From: Saccoglossus kowalevskii
Lineage: Eukaryota; Hemichordata; Enteropneusta; Harrimaniidae
NCBI RefSeq assembly: GCF_000003605.2
Contig: NW_003149923.1
Coordinates: forward strand, 1 to 25,382
DNA length: 25,382 nucleotides
Direction of reading: 5' to 3'
The translations under genes were made by a program, and so were the position numbers. Shown here piece by piece: positions 10,453 through 21,018 of this stretch. Position 1 is the stretch's first letter; each line of letters starts with the position of its first letter. The notes under the pieces are model-generated. The model was not told the DNA's origin. It saw nothing but the letters and a program-made list of their open reading frames with translations, and searched no databases.

Positions 10453-11190
10453 ACTGCCTTGCACTCCTATACACTGTCTCAGTGCAGACCACTGTCTTGC
10501 ACTCCTATACACTGTCTCAGTGCAGACCACTGCCTTGCATTCCTATACACTGTCTCGGTGCAGACCACTGTCTTGCACTCCTATACACTGTCTCAGTGCA
10601 GACCACTGCCTTGCACTCCTATACACTGTCTCAGTGCAGACCACTGTCTTGCACTCCTATACACTGTCTCAGTGCAGACCACTGCCTTGCACTCCTATAC
10701 ACTGTCTCAGTGCAGACCACTGTCTTGCACTCCTATACACTGTCTCAGTGCAGACCACTGCCTTGCATTCCTATACACTGTCTCGGTGCAGACCACTGTC
10801 TTGCACTCCGATACACTGTCTTGGTGCAGACCACTGCCTTGCATTCCTATACACTGTCTCAGTGCAGACCACTGCCTTGCACTCCTATACACTGTCTCAG
10901 TGCAGACCACTGTCTTGCACTCCTATACACTGTCTCAGTGCAGACCACTGCCTTGCATTCCTATACACTGTCTCGGTGCAGACCACTGTCTTGCACTCCT
11001 ATACACTGTCTCAGTGCAGACCACTGCCTTGCACTCCTATACACTGTCTCAGTGCTGACCACTGTCTTGCACTCCTATACACTGTCTCAGTGCAGACCAC
11101 TGCCTTGCACTCCTATACACTGTCTCAGTGCAGACCACTGTCTTGCACTCCTATACACTGTCTCAGTGCAGACCACTGCCTTGCATTCCT
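10453..11190 (+). repeat. Six-monomer (228-bp) HOR with dimer rhythm
   Basis: The change ACTGTCTTG (C to T at monomer position 18) falls on every second monomer, at 10491, 10567, 10643, 10719, 10795, then 10909, 10985, 11061 and 11137. The dimers group into a hexamer: A with TCTTG; A with GCATTCC; G with TCTTG; plain A; A with TCTTG; plain A. Hexamers start with the TCTTG marker at 10491, 10719, 10909 and 11137. The second is one monomer short (190 bp) and contains a CTTGG monomer. The pattern is a clear higher-order repeat within the 38-bp array. Confidence 0.9.
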
Positions 11191-11869
11191 ATACACTGTC
11201 TCGGTGCAGACCACTGCCTTGCACTCCTATACACTGTCTCAGTGCAGACCACTGCCTTACACTCCTATACACTGTCTCGATGCAGACCACTGCCTTGCAC
11301 TCCTATACACTGTCTCAGTGCAGAGAACTGCCTTGCACTCCTATACACTGTCTCGGTGCAGACCACTGCCTTGCACTCCTATACACTGTCTCAGTGCAGA
11401 CCACTGCCTTGCACTCCTATACACTGTCTCAGTGCAGACCATTGCCTTGCACTCCTATACACTGTCTCAGTGCAGACCACTGCCTTGCACTCGTATACAC
11501 TGTCTCAGTGCAGACCATTGCCTTGCACTCCTATACACTGTCTCAGTGCAGACCACTGCCTTGCACTCCTATACATTGTCTCGGTGCAGACCACTGCCTT
11601 GCACTCCTATACACTGTCTCGGTGCAGACCACTGCCTTGCACTCCTATACACTGTCTCAGTGCAGACCACTGCCTTGCACTCCTATACACTGTCTCAGTG
11701 CAGACCACTGCCTTGCACTCCTATACACTGTCTCAGTGCAGACCACTGTCTTGCACTCCTATACACTGTCTCAGTGCAGACCACTGCCTTGCACTCCTAT
11801 ACACTGTCTCAGTGCAGACCACTGTCTTGCACTCCTATACACTGTCTCAGTGCAGACCACTGCCTTGCA

Positions 11870-12262
11870 CTCCTATAACTGTCTCAGTGCAGACCACTGC
11901 CTTGCACTCCTATACACTGTCTCAGTGCAGACCACTGCCTTGCACTCCTATACACTGTCTCAGTGCAGACCACTGCCTTGCACTCCTATACACTGTCTCA
12001 GTGCAGAGAACTGCCTTGCACTCCTATACGCTGTCTCAGTGCAGACCACTGCCTGGCACTCCTATACACTGTTTTGGTGCAGACCATTGCCTTGCACTCC
12101 TATACACTGTCTCGGTGCAGACCACTGCCTTGCACTCCTATACACTCTCTCAGTGCAGACCACTGCCCTTGCACTCCTATACACTGTCTCAGTGCAGACC
12201 ACTGCCTTGCACTCCTATAACTGTCTCAGTGCAGACCACTGCCTTGCACTCCTATACACTGT
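11870..12262 (+). repeat. Segment with paired 1-bp deletions and a compensating insertion
   Basis: TATAACTG deletions occur at about 11874 and 12216, 342 bp or nine monomers apart. The 1-bp loss at the first is balanced by a 1-bp gain (ACTGCCCTTGC) at about 12166. The same deletion type occurs only at 264 and 377 elsewhere in the window. A GAGAACT monomer and a TTTTGG monomer lie between the two deletions. Confidence 0.8.
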
Positions 12263-12566
12263 CTCAGTGCAGACCACTGCCTTGCACTCCTATACATTGT
12301 CTCGGTGCAGACCACTGCCTTGCACTCCTATACGCTGTCTCAGTGCAGACCACTGCCTTGCACTCCTATACACTGTCTCAGTGCAGACAACTGCCTTGCA
12401 CTCCTATACACTGTCTCAGTGCAGACCACTGCCTTGCACTCCTATACACTGTCTCGGTGCAGACCACTGCCTTGCACTCCTATACACTGTCTCGGTGCAG
12501 ACCACTGCCTTGCACTCCTATACACTGTCTCAGTGCAGACCACTGCCTTGCACTCCTATACACTGT
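12263..12566 (+). repeat. Eight-monomer partial copy of the 608-bp HOR
   Basis: Order: A with TACATTG; G with TACGCTG; A; A with GACAACT; A; G; G; A, ending at a CTCGGGG monomer at 12567. This matches 14052-14355 and 14780-15083 monomer for monomer. It is therefore a third, partial copy of the 16-monomer block. Confidence 0.9.
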
Positions 12567-13314
12567 CTCGGGGCAGACCACTGCCTTGCACTCCTATACA
12601 CTGTCTCAGTGCAGACCACTGCCTTGCACTCCGATACACTGTCTCAGTGCAGACCACTGCCTTGCACTCCTATACACTGTCTCGGTGCAGACCACTGCCT
12701 TGCACTCCTATACGCTGTCTCAGTGCAGACCACTGCCTTGCACTCCTATACACAGTCTCAGTGCAGACCACTGCCTTGCACTCCTATACACTGTCTCAGT
12801 GCAGACCACTGCCTTGCTCTCCTATACACTGTCTCGGTGCAGACCACTGCCTTGCACTCCTATACACTGTCTCAGTGCAGACCACTGCCTTGCACTCCTA
12901 TACACTGTCTCGGTGCAGACCACTGCCTTGCACTCGTATACGCTGTCTCAGTGCAGACCACTGCCTTGCACTCCTATACACTGTCTCAGTGCAGACAACT
13001 GCCTTGCACTCCTATACACTGTCTCAGTGCAGACCACTGCCTTGCACTCCTATACACTGTCTCGGGGCAGACCACTGCCTTGCACTCCTATACACTGTCT
13101 CGGGGCAGACCACTGCCTTGCACTCCTATACACTGTCTCAGTGCAGACCACTGCCTTGCACTCCGATACACTGTCTCAGTGCAGACCACTGCCTTGCACT
13201 CCTATACACTGTCTCGGTGCAGACCACTGCCTTGCACTCCTATACGCTGTCTCAGTGCAGACCACTGCCTTGCACTCCTATACACTGTCTCGGTGCAGAC
13301 CACTGCCTTGCACT

Positions 13315-13620
13315 CGTATACACTGTCTTGGTGCAGACCACTGCCTTGCACTCCTATACACTGTCTTGGTGCAGACCCCACTGCTTTGCACTCGTATACA
13401 CTGTCTTGGTGCAGACCACTGCCTTGCACTCCTATACACTGTCTTGGTGCAGACCACTGCCTTGAACTCCTATACACTGTCTCAGTGCAGACCACTGCCT
13501 TTGCACTCCTATACACTGTCTCGGTGCAGACCACTGCCTTGCACTCCTATACACTGTCTCGGTGCAGACCACTGCCTTGCACTCGTATACACTGTCTTGG
13601 TGCAGACCACTGCCTTGCAC
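13315..13620 (+). repeat. CTTGG/ACTCGTATAC cluster
   Basis: Several CTTGG monomers, many preceded by ACTCGTATAC, cluster here with a 2-bp insertion (GACCCCACTG at about 13376) and a 1-bp insertion (GCCTTTGCAC at about 13500). The variant combination is local to this part of the array. Confidence 0.8.
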
Positions 13621-13747
13621 TCCTATACACTGTCTCAGTGCAGACCACTGCCTTGCACTCCTATACACTGTCTCGGTGCAGAGAACTGCCTTGCACTCCT
13701 ATACACTGTCTTGGTGCAGACCACTGCCTTGCACTCCTATACACTGT

Positions 13748-14355
13748 CTCGGGGCAGACCACTGCCTTGCACTCCGATACACTGTCTCGGTGCAGACCAC
13801 TGCCTTGCTCTCCTATACACTGTCTCAGTGCAGACAACTGCCTTGCACTCCTATACACTGTCTCAGTGCAGACCACTGCCTTGCACTCCTATACACTGTC
13901 TCGGTGCAGACCACTGCCTTGCACTCCTATACACTGTCTCGGTGCAGACCACTGCCTTGCACTCCTATACGCTGTCTCAGTGCAGACCACTGCCTTGCAC
14001 TCCTATACACAGTCTCAGTGCAGACCACTGCCTTGCACTCCTATACACTGTCTCAGTGCAGACCACTGCCTTGCACTCCTATACATTGTCTCGGTGCAGA
14101 CCACTGCCTTGCACTCCTATACGCTGTCTCAGTGCAGACCACTGCCTTGCACTCCTATACACTGTCTCAGTGCAGACAACTGCCTTGCACTCCTATACAC
14201 TGTCTCAGTGCAGACCACTGCCTTGCACTCCTATACACTGTCTCGGTGCAGACCACTGCCTTGCACTCCTATACACTGTCTCGGTGCAGACCACTGCCTT
14301 GCACTCCTATACACTGTCTCAGTGCAGACCACTGCCTTGCACTCCTATACACTGT
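13748..14355 (+). repeat. 608-bp 16-monomer HOR, copy 1
   Basis: Sixteen monomers in the order: CTCGGGG with CTCCGATAC; G with GCTCTCC; A with GACAACT; A; G; G with TACGCTG; A with TACACAG; A; A with TACATTG; G with TACGCTG; A; A with GACAACT; A; G; G; A. The next monomer at 14356 restarts with CTCGGGG. Copy 2 begins 728 bp downstream of copy 1. Confidence 0.93.
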
Positions 14356-14475
14356 CTCGGGGCAGACCACTGCCTTGCACTCCGATACACTGTCTCGGTG
14401 CAGACCACTGCCTTGCTCTCCTATACACTGTCTCAGTGCAGACCACTGCCTTGCACTCCTACATGTATACACTGT
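14356..14475 (+). repeat. 120-bp trimer with 6-bp insertion between HOR copies
   Basis: Three monomers: CTCGGGG with CTCCGATAC; G with GCTCTCC; and A with a 6-bp insertion (CTCCTACATGTATAC at about 14461). The first two repeat the start of the flanking 608-bp blocks, so this looks like a truncated copy. The insertion resembles those at 4065 and 7111 but lacks their CTCTCTCGATGCATACC neighbour. Confidence 0.88.
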
Positions 14476-15083
14476 CTCGGGGCAGACCACTGCCTTGCAC
14501 TCCGATACACTGTCTCGGTGCAGACCACTGCCTTGCTCTCCTATACACTGTCTCAGTGCAGACAACTGCCTTGCACTCCTATACACTGTCTCAGTGCAGA
14601 CCACTGCCTTGCACTCCTATACACTGTCTCGGTGCAGACCACTGCCTTGCACTCCTATACACTGTCTCGGTGCAGACCACTGCCTTGCACTCCTATACGC
14701 TGTCTCAGTGCAGACCACTGCCTTGCACTCCTATACACAGTCTCAGTGCAGACCACTGCCTTGCACTCCTATACACTGTCTCAGTGCAGACCACTGCCTT
14801 GCACTCCTATACATTGTCTCGGTGCAGACCACTGCCTTGCACTCCTATACGCTGTCTCAGTGCAGACCACTGCCTTGCACTCCTATACACTGTCTCAGTG
14901 CAGACAACTGCCTTGCACTCCTATACACTGTCTCAGTGCAGACCACTGCCTTGCACTCCTATACACTGTCTCGGTGCAGACCACTGCCTTGCACTCCTAT
15001 ACACTGTCTCGGTGCAGACCACTGCCTTGCACTCCTATACACTGTCTCAGTGCAGACCACTGCCTTGCACTCCTATACACTGT
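14476..15083 (+). repeat. 608-bp 16-monomer HOR, copy 2
   Basis: This repeats all sixteen monomer types of 13748-14355 in the same order. I found no base difference between the two copies by eye. The TACATTG, TACACAG and CTCGGGG markers are each exactly 728 bp from their partners. It is followed at 15084 by another CTCGGGG monomer, and at 15236 the CTCGGGG/CTCCGATAC, GCTCTCC, GACAACT series begins again for three monomers. Confidence 0.93.
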
Positions 15084-15540
15084 CTCGGGGCAGACCACTG
15101 CCTTGCACTCCTATACACTGTCTCAGTGCAGACCACTGCCTTGCACTCCTATACACTGTCTCGGTGCAGACCACTGCCTTGCACTCCTATACGCTGTCTC
15201 AGTGCAGACCACTGCCTTGCACTCCTATACACTGTCTCGGGGCAGACCACTGCCTTGCACTCCGATACACTGTCTCGGTGCAGACCACTGCCTTGCTCTC
15301 CTATACACTGTCTCAGTGCAGACAACTGCCTTGCACTCCTATACACTGTCTCGGTGCAGACCACTGCCTTGCACTCGTATACGCTGTCTCAGTGCAGACC
15401 ACTGCCTTGCACTCCTATACACTGTCTCAGTGCAGACAACTGCCTTGCACTCCTATACACTGTCTCAGTGCAGACCACTGCCTGCACTCCTATACACTGT
15501 CTCGGTGCAGACCACTGCTTTTGCACTCCTATACACTGTC
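15084..15540 (+). repeat. CTCGGGG family tail with paired 1-bp indels
   Basis: A four-monomer spacer (152 bp) separates CTCGGGG monomers at 15084 and 15236. Downstream, ACTCGTATACGCTG followed by a GACAACT monomer repeats a series also seen from 12931. A 1-bp deletion (ACTGCCTGCAC, about 15482) and a 1-bp insertion (ACTGCTTTTGC, about 15520) lie in adjacent monomers and cancel out. Confidence 0.82.
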
Positions 15541-16147
15541 TCGGTGCAGACCACTGCCTTGCACTCCTATACACTGTCTCTGTGCAGACCACTGCCTTGC
15601 ACTCCTATACACTGTCTCGGTGCAGACCACTGCCTTGCACTCCTATACACTGTCTCGGTACAGACCACTGCCTTGCACTCATATACACTGTCTCGGTGCA
15701 GACCACTGCCTTGAACTCCGATACACTGTCTCGGTGCAGACCACTGCCTTGCACTCCTTTACACTGTCTTGGTGCAGACCACTGCCTTGCACTCCTATAC
15801 ACTGTCTCGGTGCAGACCACTGCCTTGCATTCCTATACACTGTCTCAGTGCAGACCACTGCCTTGCACTCCTCTCCACTGTCTCAGTGCAGACCACTGCC
15901 TTGCACTCCTATACACTGTCTCAGTGCAGACCACTGCCTTGCACTCCTATACACTGTCTCAGTGCAGACCACTGCCTTGCACTCCTATACACTGTCTCAG
16001 TGCAGACCACTGCCTTGCACTCCTATACACTGTCTCAGTGCAGACCACTGCCTTGAACTCCTATACACTGTCTCAGTGCAGACCACTGCCTTGCACTCCT
16101 ATACACTGTCTCAGTGCAGACCACTGCCTTGCACTCCTATACACTGT

Positions 16148-16375
16148 CTCTGTGCAGACCACTGCCTTGCACTTCTAAACACTGTCTCTGTGCAGACCAC
16201 TGCTTTGCACTCCTATACACTGTCTCGGTGCAGACCACTGCCTTGCACTGCTATACACTGTCTCTGTGCAGAACACTGCCTTGCACTCCTATACACTGTC
16301 TCAGTGCAGACCACTGCCTTGCACTCCTATACACTGTCTCAGAGCAGACCACTGCCTTGCACTCCTATACACTGT
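16148..16375 (+). repeat. Six-monomer CTCTG/CTCAGAG cassette, copy 3
   Basis: It repeats the order of 7625-7852 and 9259-9486. The private difference is ACTTCTAAACAC in the first monomer. The distance from copy 2 is 6,889 bp, which is 181 monomers plus 11 bp. The ten indels I found between them sum to exactly +11. Confidence 0.9.
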
Positions 16376-16639
16376 CTCAGTGCAGACCACTGCCTTGCAC
16401 TCCTATACACTGTCTCAGTGCAGACCACTGCCTTGTACTCCTATACACTGTCTCAGTGCAGACCACTGCCTTGCACTCCTATACACTGTCTCAGTGAAGA
16501 CCACTGCCTTGCACTCCTATACACTGTCTCTGTGCAGACCACTGGCTTGCACTCCTATACACTGTCTCTGTGCAGACCACTGCCTTGCACTCCTATACAC
16601 TGTCTCAGTGCAGACCACTGCCTTGCACTCCTATACACT

Positions 16640-16860
16640 GTCTCTGTGTAGACCACTGCCAAGCACTCCTATACACTGTCTCAGTGCAGACCACTGCCTT
16701 GCACTCCTTTACACTGTCTCAGTGCTGACCACTGCCTTGCACTCCTATACACTGTCTCTGTGCAGACCACTGCCTTCTACTCCCATACACTGTCTCAGTG
16801 CAGACCACTGCCTTGCATTCCTATACACTGTCTCAGTGCAGACCACTGCCTTGCACTCCT
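16640..16860 (+). repeat. Segment duplicated at 25080-25280, copy 1
   Basis: The ordered markers CTCTG, CTCCTTTAC, an A-type monomer, CTCTG with CTCCCATAC, A with GCATTCC, and plain A recur about 8.4 kb downstream. The CTCCCATAC positions are 16780 and 25190. Private changes here are GCCAAGCAC (about 16670) and GTGCTGACC (about 16725); the latter creates a TGA. Confidence 0.8.
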
Positions 16861-16869
16861 ATACACTGT

Positions 16870-17325
16870 CTCAGTGCAGAGAACTGCCTTGCACTCCTAT
16901 ACACTGTCTCGGTGCAGACCACTGCCTTGCATTCCTGTACACTGTCTCAGTGCAGAGAACTGCCTTGCACTCCTATACACTGTCTCAGTGCAGAGAACTG
17001 CCTTGCACTCCTATACACTGTCTCGGTGCAGACCACTGCCTTGCACTCCTATACATTGTCTCGGTGCAGACCACTGCCTTGCACTCCTATACACTGTCTC
17101 AGTGCAGATCAATGCCTTGCACTCCTATACACTGTCTCAGTACAGACCACTGCCTTGCACTCCTATACACTGTCTCAGTGCAGAGAACTGCCTTGCACTC
17201 CTATACACTGTCTCGGTGCAGACCACTGCCTTGCATTCCTATACACTGTCTCGGTGCAGACCACTGCCTTGCACTCCTCTACACTGTCTCGGTGCAGACC
17301 ACTGCCTTGCACTCCTATACACTGT
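16870..17325 (+). repeat. GAGAACT cassette, long-range relative of 3431-3924
   Basis: Order: A-GAGAACT; G with GCATTCCTGTAC; A-GAGAACT; A-GAGAACT; G with TACATTG; G; A with GATCAATG; A (with a GTACAGACC change); A-GAGAACT; G with GCATTCC; G with CCTCTAC; G. This is the order seen at 3431-3924 with one monomer missing, although the two lie over 13 kb apart. Confidence 0.87.
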
Positions 17326-18125
17326 CTCAGTGCAGACCACTGCCTTGCACTCCTATACACTGTCTCAGTGCAGACCACTGCCTTGCACTCCTATACACTG
17401 TCTCGGTGCAGACCACTGCCTTGCACTCCTATACACTGTCTCAGTGCAGACCCCACTGCCTTGCACTCCTATACGCTGTCTCGGTGCAGACCACTGCCTT
17501 GCACTCCTATACACTGTCTCAGTGCAGACCACTGCTTTGCACTCCTATACACTGTCTCAGTGCAGAGAACTGCCTTGCACTCCTATACACTGCCTCGGTG
17601 CAGACCACTGCCTTGCACTCCTATACACTGTCTCGGTGCAAACCACTGCCTTGAACTCCTATACACTGTCTCGGTGCAGACCACTGCCTTGCACTCCTAT
17701 ACACTGTCTCGGTGCAGACCACTGCCTTGCTCTCCTATACACTGTCTCAGTGCAGACCACTGCCTTGCACTCCTATACACTGTCTCAGTGCAGAGAACTG
17801 CCTTGCACTCCTATACACTGTCTCGGTGCAGACCACTGCCTTGCATTCCTGTACACTGTCTCAGTGCAGAGAACTGCCTTGCACTCCTATACACTGTCTC
17901 GGTGCAGACCACTGCCTTGCATTCCTATACATTGTCTCGGTGCAGACCACTGCCTTGCACTCCTATACACTGTCTCAGTGCAGATCAATGCCTTGCACTC
18001 CTATACACTGTCTCAGTGCAGACCACTGCCTTGCACTCCTATACACTGTGTGTGTGCAGAGAGCTGCCTTGCACTCATATATGCTGTGTGGGTGCAGACC
18101 ACTGCCTTGCACTCTTATACACTGT
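17326..18125 (+). repeat. GAGAACT-rich segment ending in divergent monomers
   Basis: A 2-bp insertion (GACCCCACTG at about 17451) and further GAGAACT, GCATTCCTGTAC, TACATTG and GATCAATG monomers extend the cassette. GATCAATG markers at 17107, 17983 and 18671 are spaced by 23 and 18 monomers plus the intervening 2-bp insertions. The last two or three monomers (18040-18120) are unusually diverged: CTGTGTGTGTGCAGAGAGC, CTCATATATGCTGTGTGGG and CTCTTATAC. Confidence 0.82.
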
Positions 18126-18357
18126 CTCAGTGTAGACCCCACTGCCTTGCACTCCTATACACTGTCTCAGTGTAGAGAACTGCCTTGCACTCCTATACGC
18201 TGTCTCGGTGCAGACCACTGCCTTGAACTCCTATACACTGTCTCGGTGTAGACCCCACTGCCTTGCACTCCTATACACTGTCTCAGTGTAGAGAACTGCC
18301 TTGCACTCCTATACGCTGTCTCGGTGCAGACCACTGCCTTGCACTCCTATACACTGT
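18126..18357 (+). repeat. Two 116-bp trimers with CCCC insertion
   Basis: Each trimer is: a GTGTAGACCCC monomer (40 bp), a GTGTAGAGAACT monomer ending TACGCTG, and a G-type monomer. Copies run 18126-18241 and 18242-18357. The same trimer, also in two tandem copies of 116 bp, is at 22691-22922, and its parts begin the hexamers at 2400 and 2630. Confidence 0.9.
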
Positions 18358-18900
18358 CTCGGTGCAGACCACTGCCTTGCACTCCTATACACTGTCTCAG
18401 TGCAGAGAACTGCCTTGCACTCCTATACACTGTCTCGGTGCAGACCACTGCCTTGAACTCCTATACACTGTCTCGGTGCAGACCACTGCCTTGCACTCCT
18501 ATACACTGTCTCGATGCAGACCACTGCCTTGCACTCCTATACACTGTCTCAGTGCAGACCACTGCCTTGCACTCCTATACACTGTCTCGGTGCAGACCAC
18601 TGCCTTGCACTCCTATACATTGTCTCGGTGCAGACCACTGCCTTGCACTCCTATACACTGTCTCAGTGCAGATCAATGCCTTGCACTCCTATACACTGTC
18701 TCAGTGCAGACCACTGCCTTGCACTCCTATACACTGTCTCAGTGCAGAGAACTGTGTTGCACTCCTATACACTGTCTCGGTGCAGACCACTGCCTTGCAT
18801 TCCTATACACTGTCTCGGTGCAAACCACTGCCTTGCACTCCTATACACTGTCTCGGTGCAGATCAATGCCTTGCACTCCTATACACTGTCTCAGTGCAGA
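18358..18900 (+). repeat. GAGAACT and GATCAATG cassette
   Basis: GATCAATG monomers lie at 18671 and 18861, five monomers apart. A rare GAGAACTGTGTTGC variant at about 18745 has its only other copy at about 21482. CTCGATG, TACATTG and GCAAACC monomers complete the cassette. There is no gene in this stretch. Confidence 0.8.
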
Positions 18901-20450
18901 CCACTGCCTTGCACTTCTATACACTGACTCAGTGCAGACCACTGAATTGCACTCCTATACACTGTCTCAGTGCAGACCACTGCCTTGCACTCCAAAACAC
19001 TGTCTCAGTTCAGACCACTGCCTTGCACTCCGATACACTGTCTCAGTGCAGACCACTGCCTTGCACTCCTGTACACTGTCTCAGTGCAGATCACTGCCTT
19101 GCACTCCTATACACTGTCTTGGTGCAGACCACTGCCTTGCACTCCTATACACTGTCTCAGTGCAGACCACTGCCTTGCACTCCTATACACTGTCTCAGTG
19201 CAGACCACTGCCTTGCACTCCTATACACTGTCTCAGTGCAGACCACTGCCTTGTACTCCTATACACTGTCTCAGTGCAGACCACTGCCTTGCACTCCTAT
19301 ACACTGTCTCAGTGCAGACCACTGCCTTGCACTCCTATACACTGTCTCAGTGCAGACCACTGCCTTGCACTCCTATACACTGTCTCAGTGCAGACCACTG
19401 CCTTGCACTCCTATACACTGTCTCAGTGCAGACCACTGCCTTGCACTCCTATACACTGTCTCTGTGCAGACCACTGCCTTGCACTCCTATACACTGTCTC
19501 AGTGCAGACCACTGCCTTGCACTCCTATACACTGTCTCAGTGCAGACCACTGCCTTGCACTCCTATACACTGTCTCAGTGCAGACCACTGCCTTGCACTC
19601 CTATACACTGTCTCGGTGCAGACCACTGCCTTGCACTCCTATACACTGTCTCAGTGCAGACCACTGCCTTGCACTCCTATACAATGTCTCAATGCAGACC
19701 ACTGCCTTGCACTCCTATACACTGTCTCAGTGCAGACCACTGCCTTGCACTCCTATACACTGTCTCAGTGCAGACCACTGCCTTGCACTCCTATACACTG
19801 TCTTGGTGCAGATCACTGCCTTGCACTCCTATACACTGTCTCTGTGCAGACCACTGCCTTGCACTCCTATACACTGTCTCAGTGCAGACCACTGCCTTGC
19901 ACTCCTATACACTGTCTCTGTGTAGACCACTGCCTTGCACTCCTATACACTGTCTCGGTGCAGACCACTGCCTTGCACTCCTAAACACTGTCTCAGTGCA
20001 GACCACTGCCTTGCACTCCTTTACACTGTCTTGGTGCAGACCACTGCCTTGCACTCCTTTACACTGTCTTGGTGCAGACCACTGCCTTGCACTCCTATAC
20101 ACTGTCTCAGTGCAGACCACTGCCTTACATTCCTATACACTGTCTCAGTGCAGACCACTGCCTTGCACTCCTATACACTGTCTCAGTGCAGACCACTGCC
20201 TTGCACTCCTATACACTGTTTCAGTGCAGACCACTGCCTTGTACTCCTATACACTGTCTCAGTGCAGACCACTGCCTTGCACTCCTATACACTGTCTCGG
20301 TGCAGACCACTGCCTTGCACTCCTATACACTGTCTCAGTGCATACCACTGCCTTGCATTCCTATACACTGTCTCAGTGCAGACCACTGCCTTACACTCCT
20401 ATACACTGTCTCAGTGCAGACCACTGCCTTTCACTCCTATACACTGTCTC
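18901..20450 (+). repeat. A-type-dominated segment with a diverged left edge
   Basis: The left edge (18905-19070) carries CTTCTATACACTGACTC, ACTGAATTGC, CTCCAAAACAC, CAGTTCAG and CTCCGATAC changes. It is followed by a long clean A-type run at about 19180-19460 with one TTGTACTCC change. CTTGG and CCTTTAC monomers appear around 20015-20080. No indel was found until about 20467. There is no gene in this stretch. Confidence 0.82.
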
Positions 20451-20676
20451 AGTGCATACAACTGCCTTTGCACTCCGATACACTGCCTCGGTGCAGACCA
20501 CTGCCTTGCACTCCTATACTCTGTCTCGGTGCAAACCACTGCCTTGCACTCCTATACACTGTCTCGGTGCAGAGAACTGCCTTGCACTCCTATACGCTGT
20601 CTCGGTGCAGACCACTGCCTTGAACTCCTATACACTGTCTCGGTGCAGACCACTGCCTTGCACTCCTATACACTGT

Positions 20677-21018
20677 CTCAGTGCAGAGAACTGCCTTGCA
20701 CTCCTATACACTGTCTCGGTGCAGACCACTGCCTTGAACTCCTATACACTGTCTCGGTGCAGACCACTGCCTTGCACTCCTATACACTGTCTCGGTGCAG
20801 ACCACTGCCTTGCACTCCTATACACTGTCTCAGTGCAGACCACTGCCTTGCACTCCTATACACTGTCTCAGTGCAGAGAACTGCCTTGCACTCCTATACA
20901 CTGTCTCGGTGCAGACCACTGCCTTGCATTCCTGTACACTGTCTCAGTGCAGAGAACTGCCTTGCACTCCTATACACTCTCTCGGTGCAGACCACTGCCT
21001 TGCACTCCTATACACTGT
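20677..21018 (+). repeat. Nine-monomer copy of a 456-bp period, copy 1
   Basis: Order: A-GAGAACT; G with TTGAACT; G; G; A; A-GAGAACT; G with GCATTCCTGTAC; A-GAGAACT; G. The same nine monomer types return at 21133, exactly 456 bp later. Private differences include CACTCTCTC in the eighth monomer here. Confidence 0.88.

Noticed and set aside
12263-12566. Hairpin-forming monomers as tRNA or small RNA genes
   Set aside because: The dyads are 4-6 bp and occur in every monomer. There is no cloverleaf, box A/B promoter or terminator to mark a discrete RNA gene.
14269-14604. Minus-strand open frames of about 65-110 codons here and elsewhere
   Set aside because: The reverse complement normally has TAG (from CTATA) in each monomer, and TGA in A-type monomers. 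These frames open only where CTCCTAT is altered and G-type monomers remove the TGA. They are by-products of variant clusters.
9111-16178. A forward open reading frame of about 2,355 codons, and similar ones across the window
   Set aside because: All three forward frames are open at once over the same bases, indels that shift frame are tolerated throughout, and the translation is a 38-residue cycle that merely restates the DNA repeat. No start context, splice signals or codon bias support it.
18041-18060. GTGTGTGTG as a microsatellite
   Set aside because: It is only about four TG units made by point changes within one monomer and does not break the 38-bp register.
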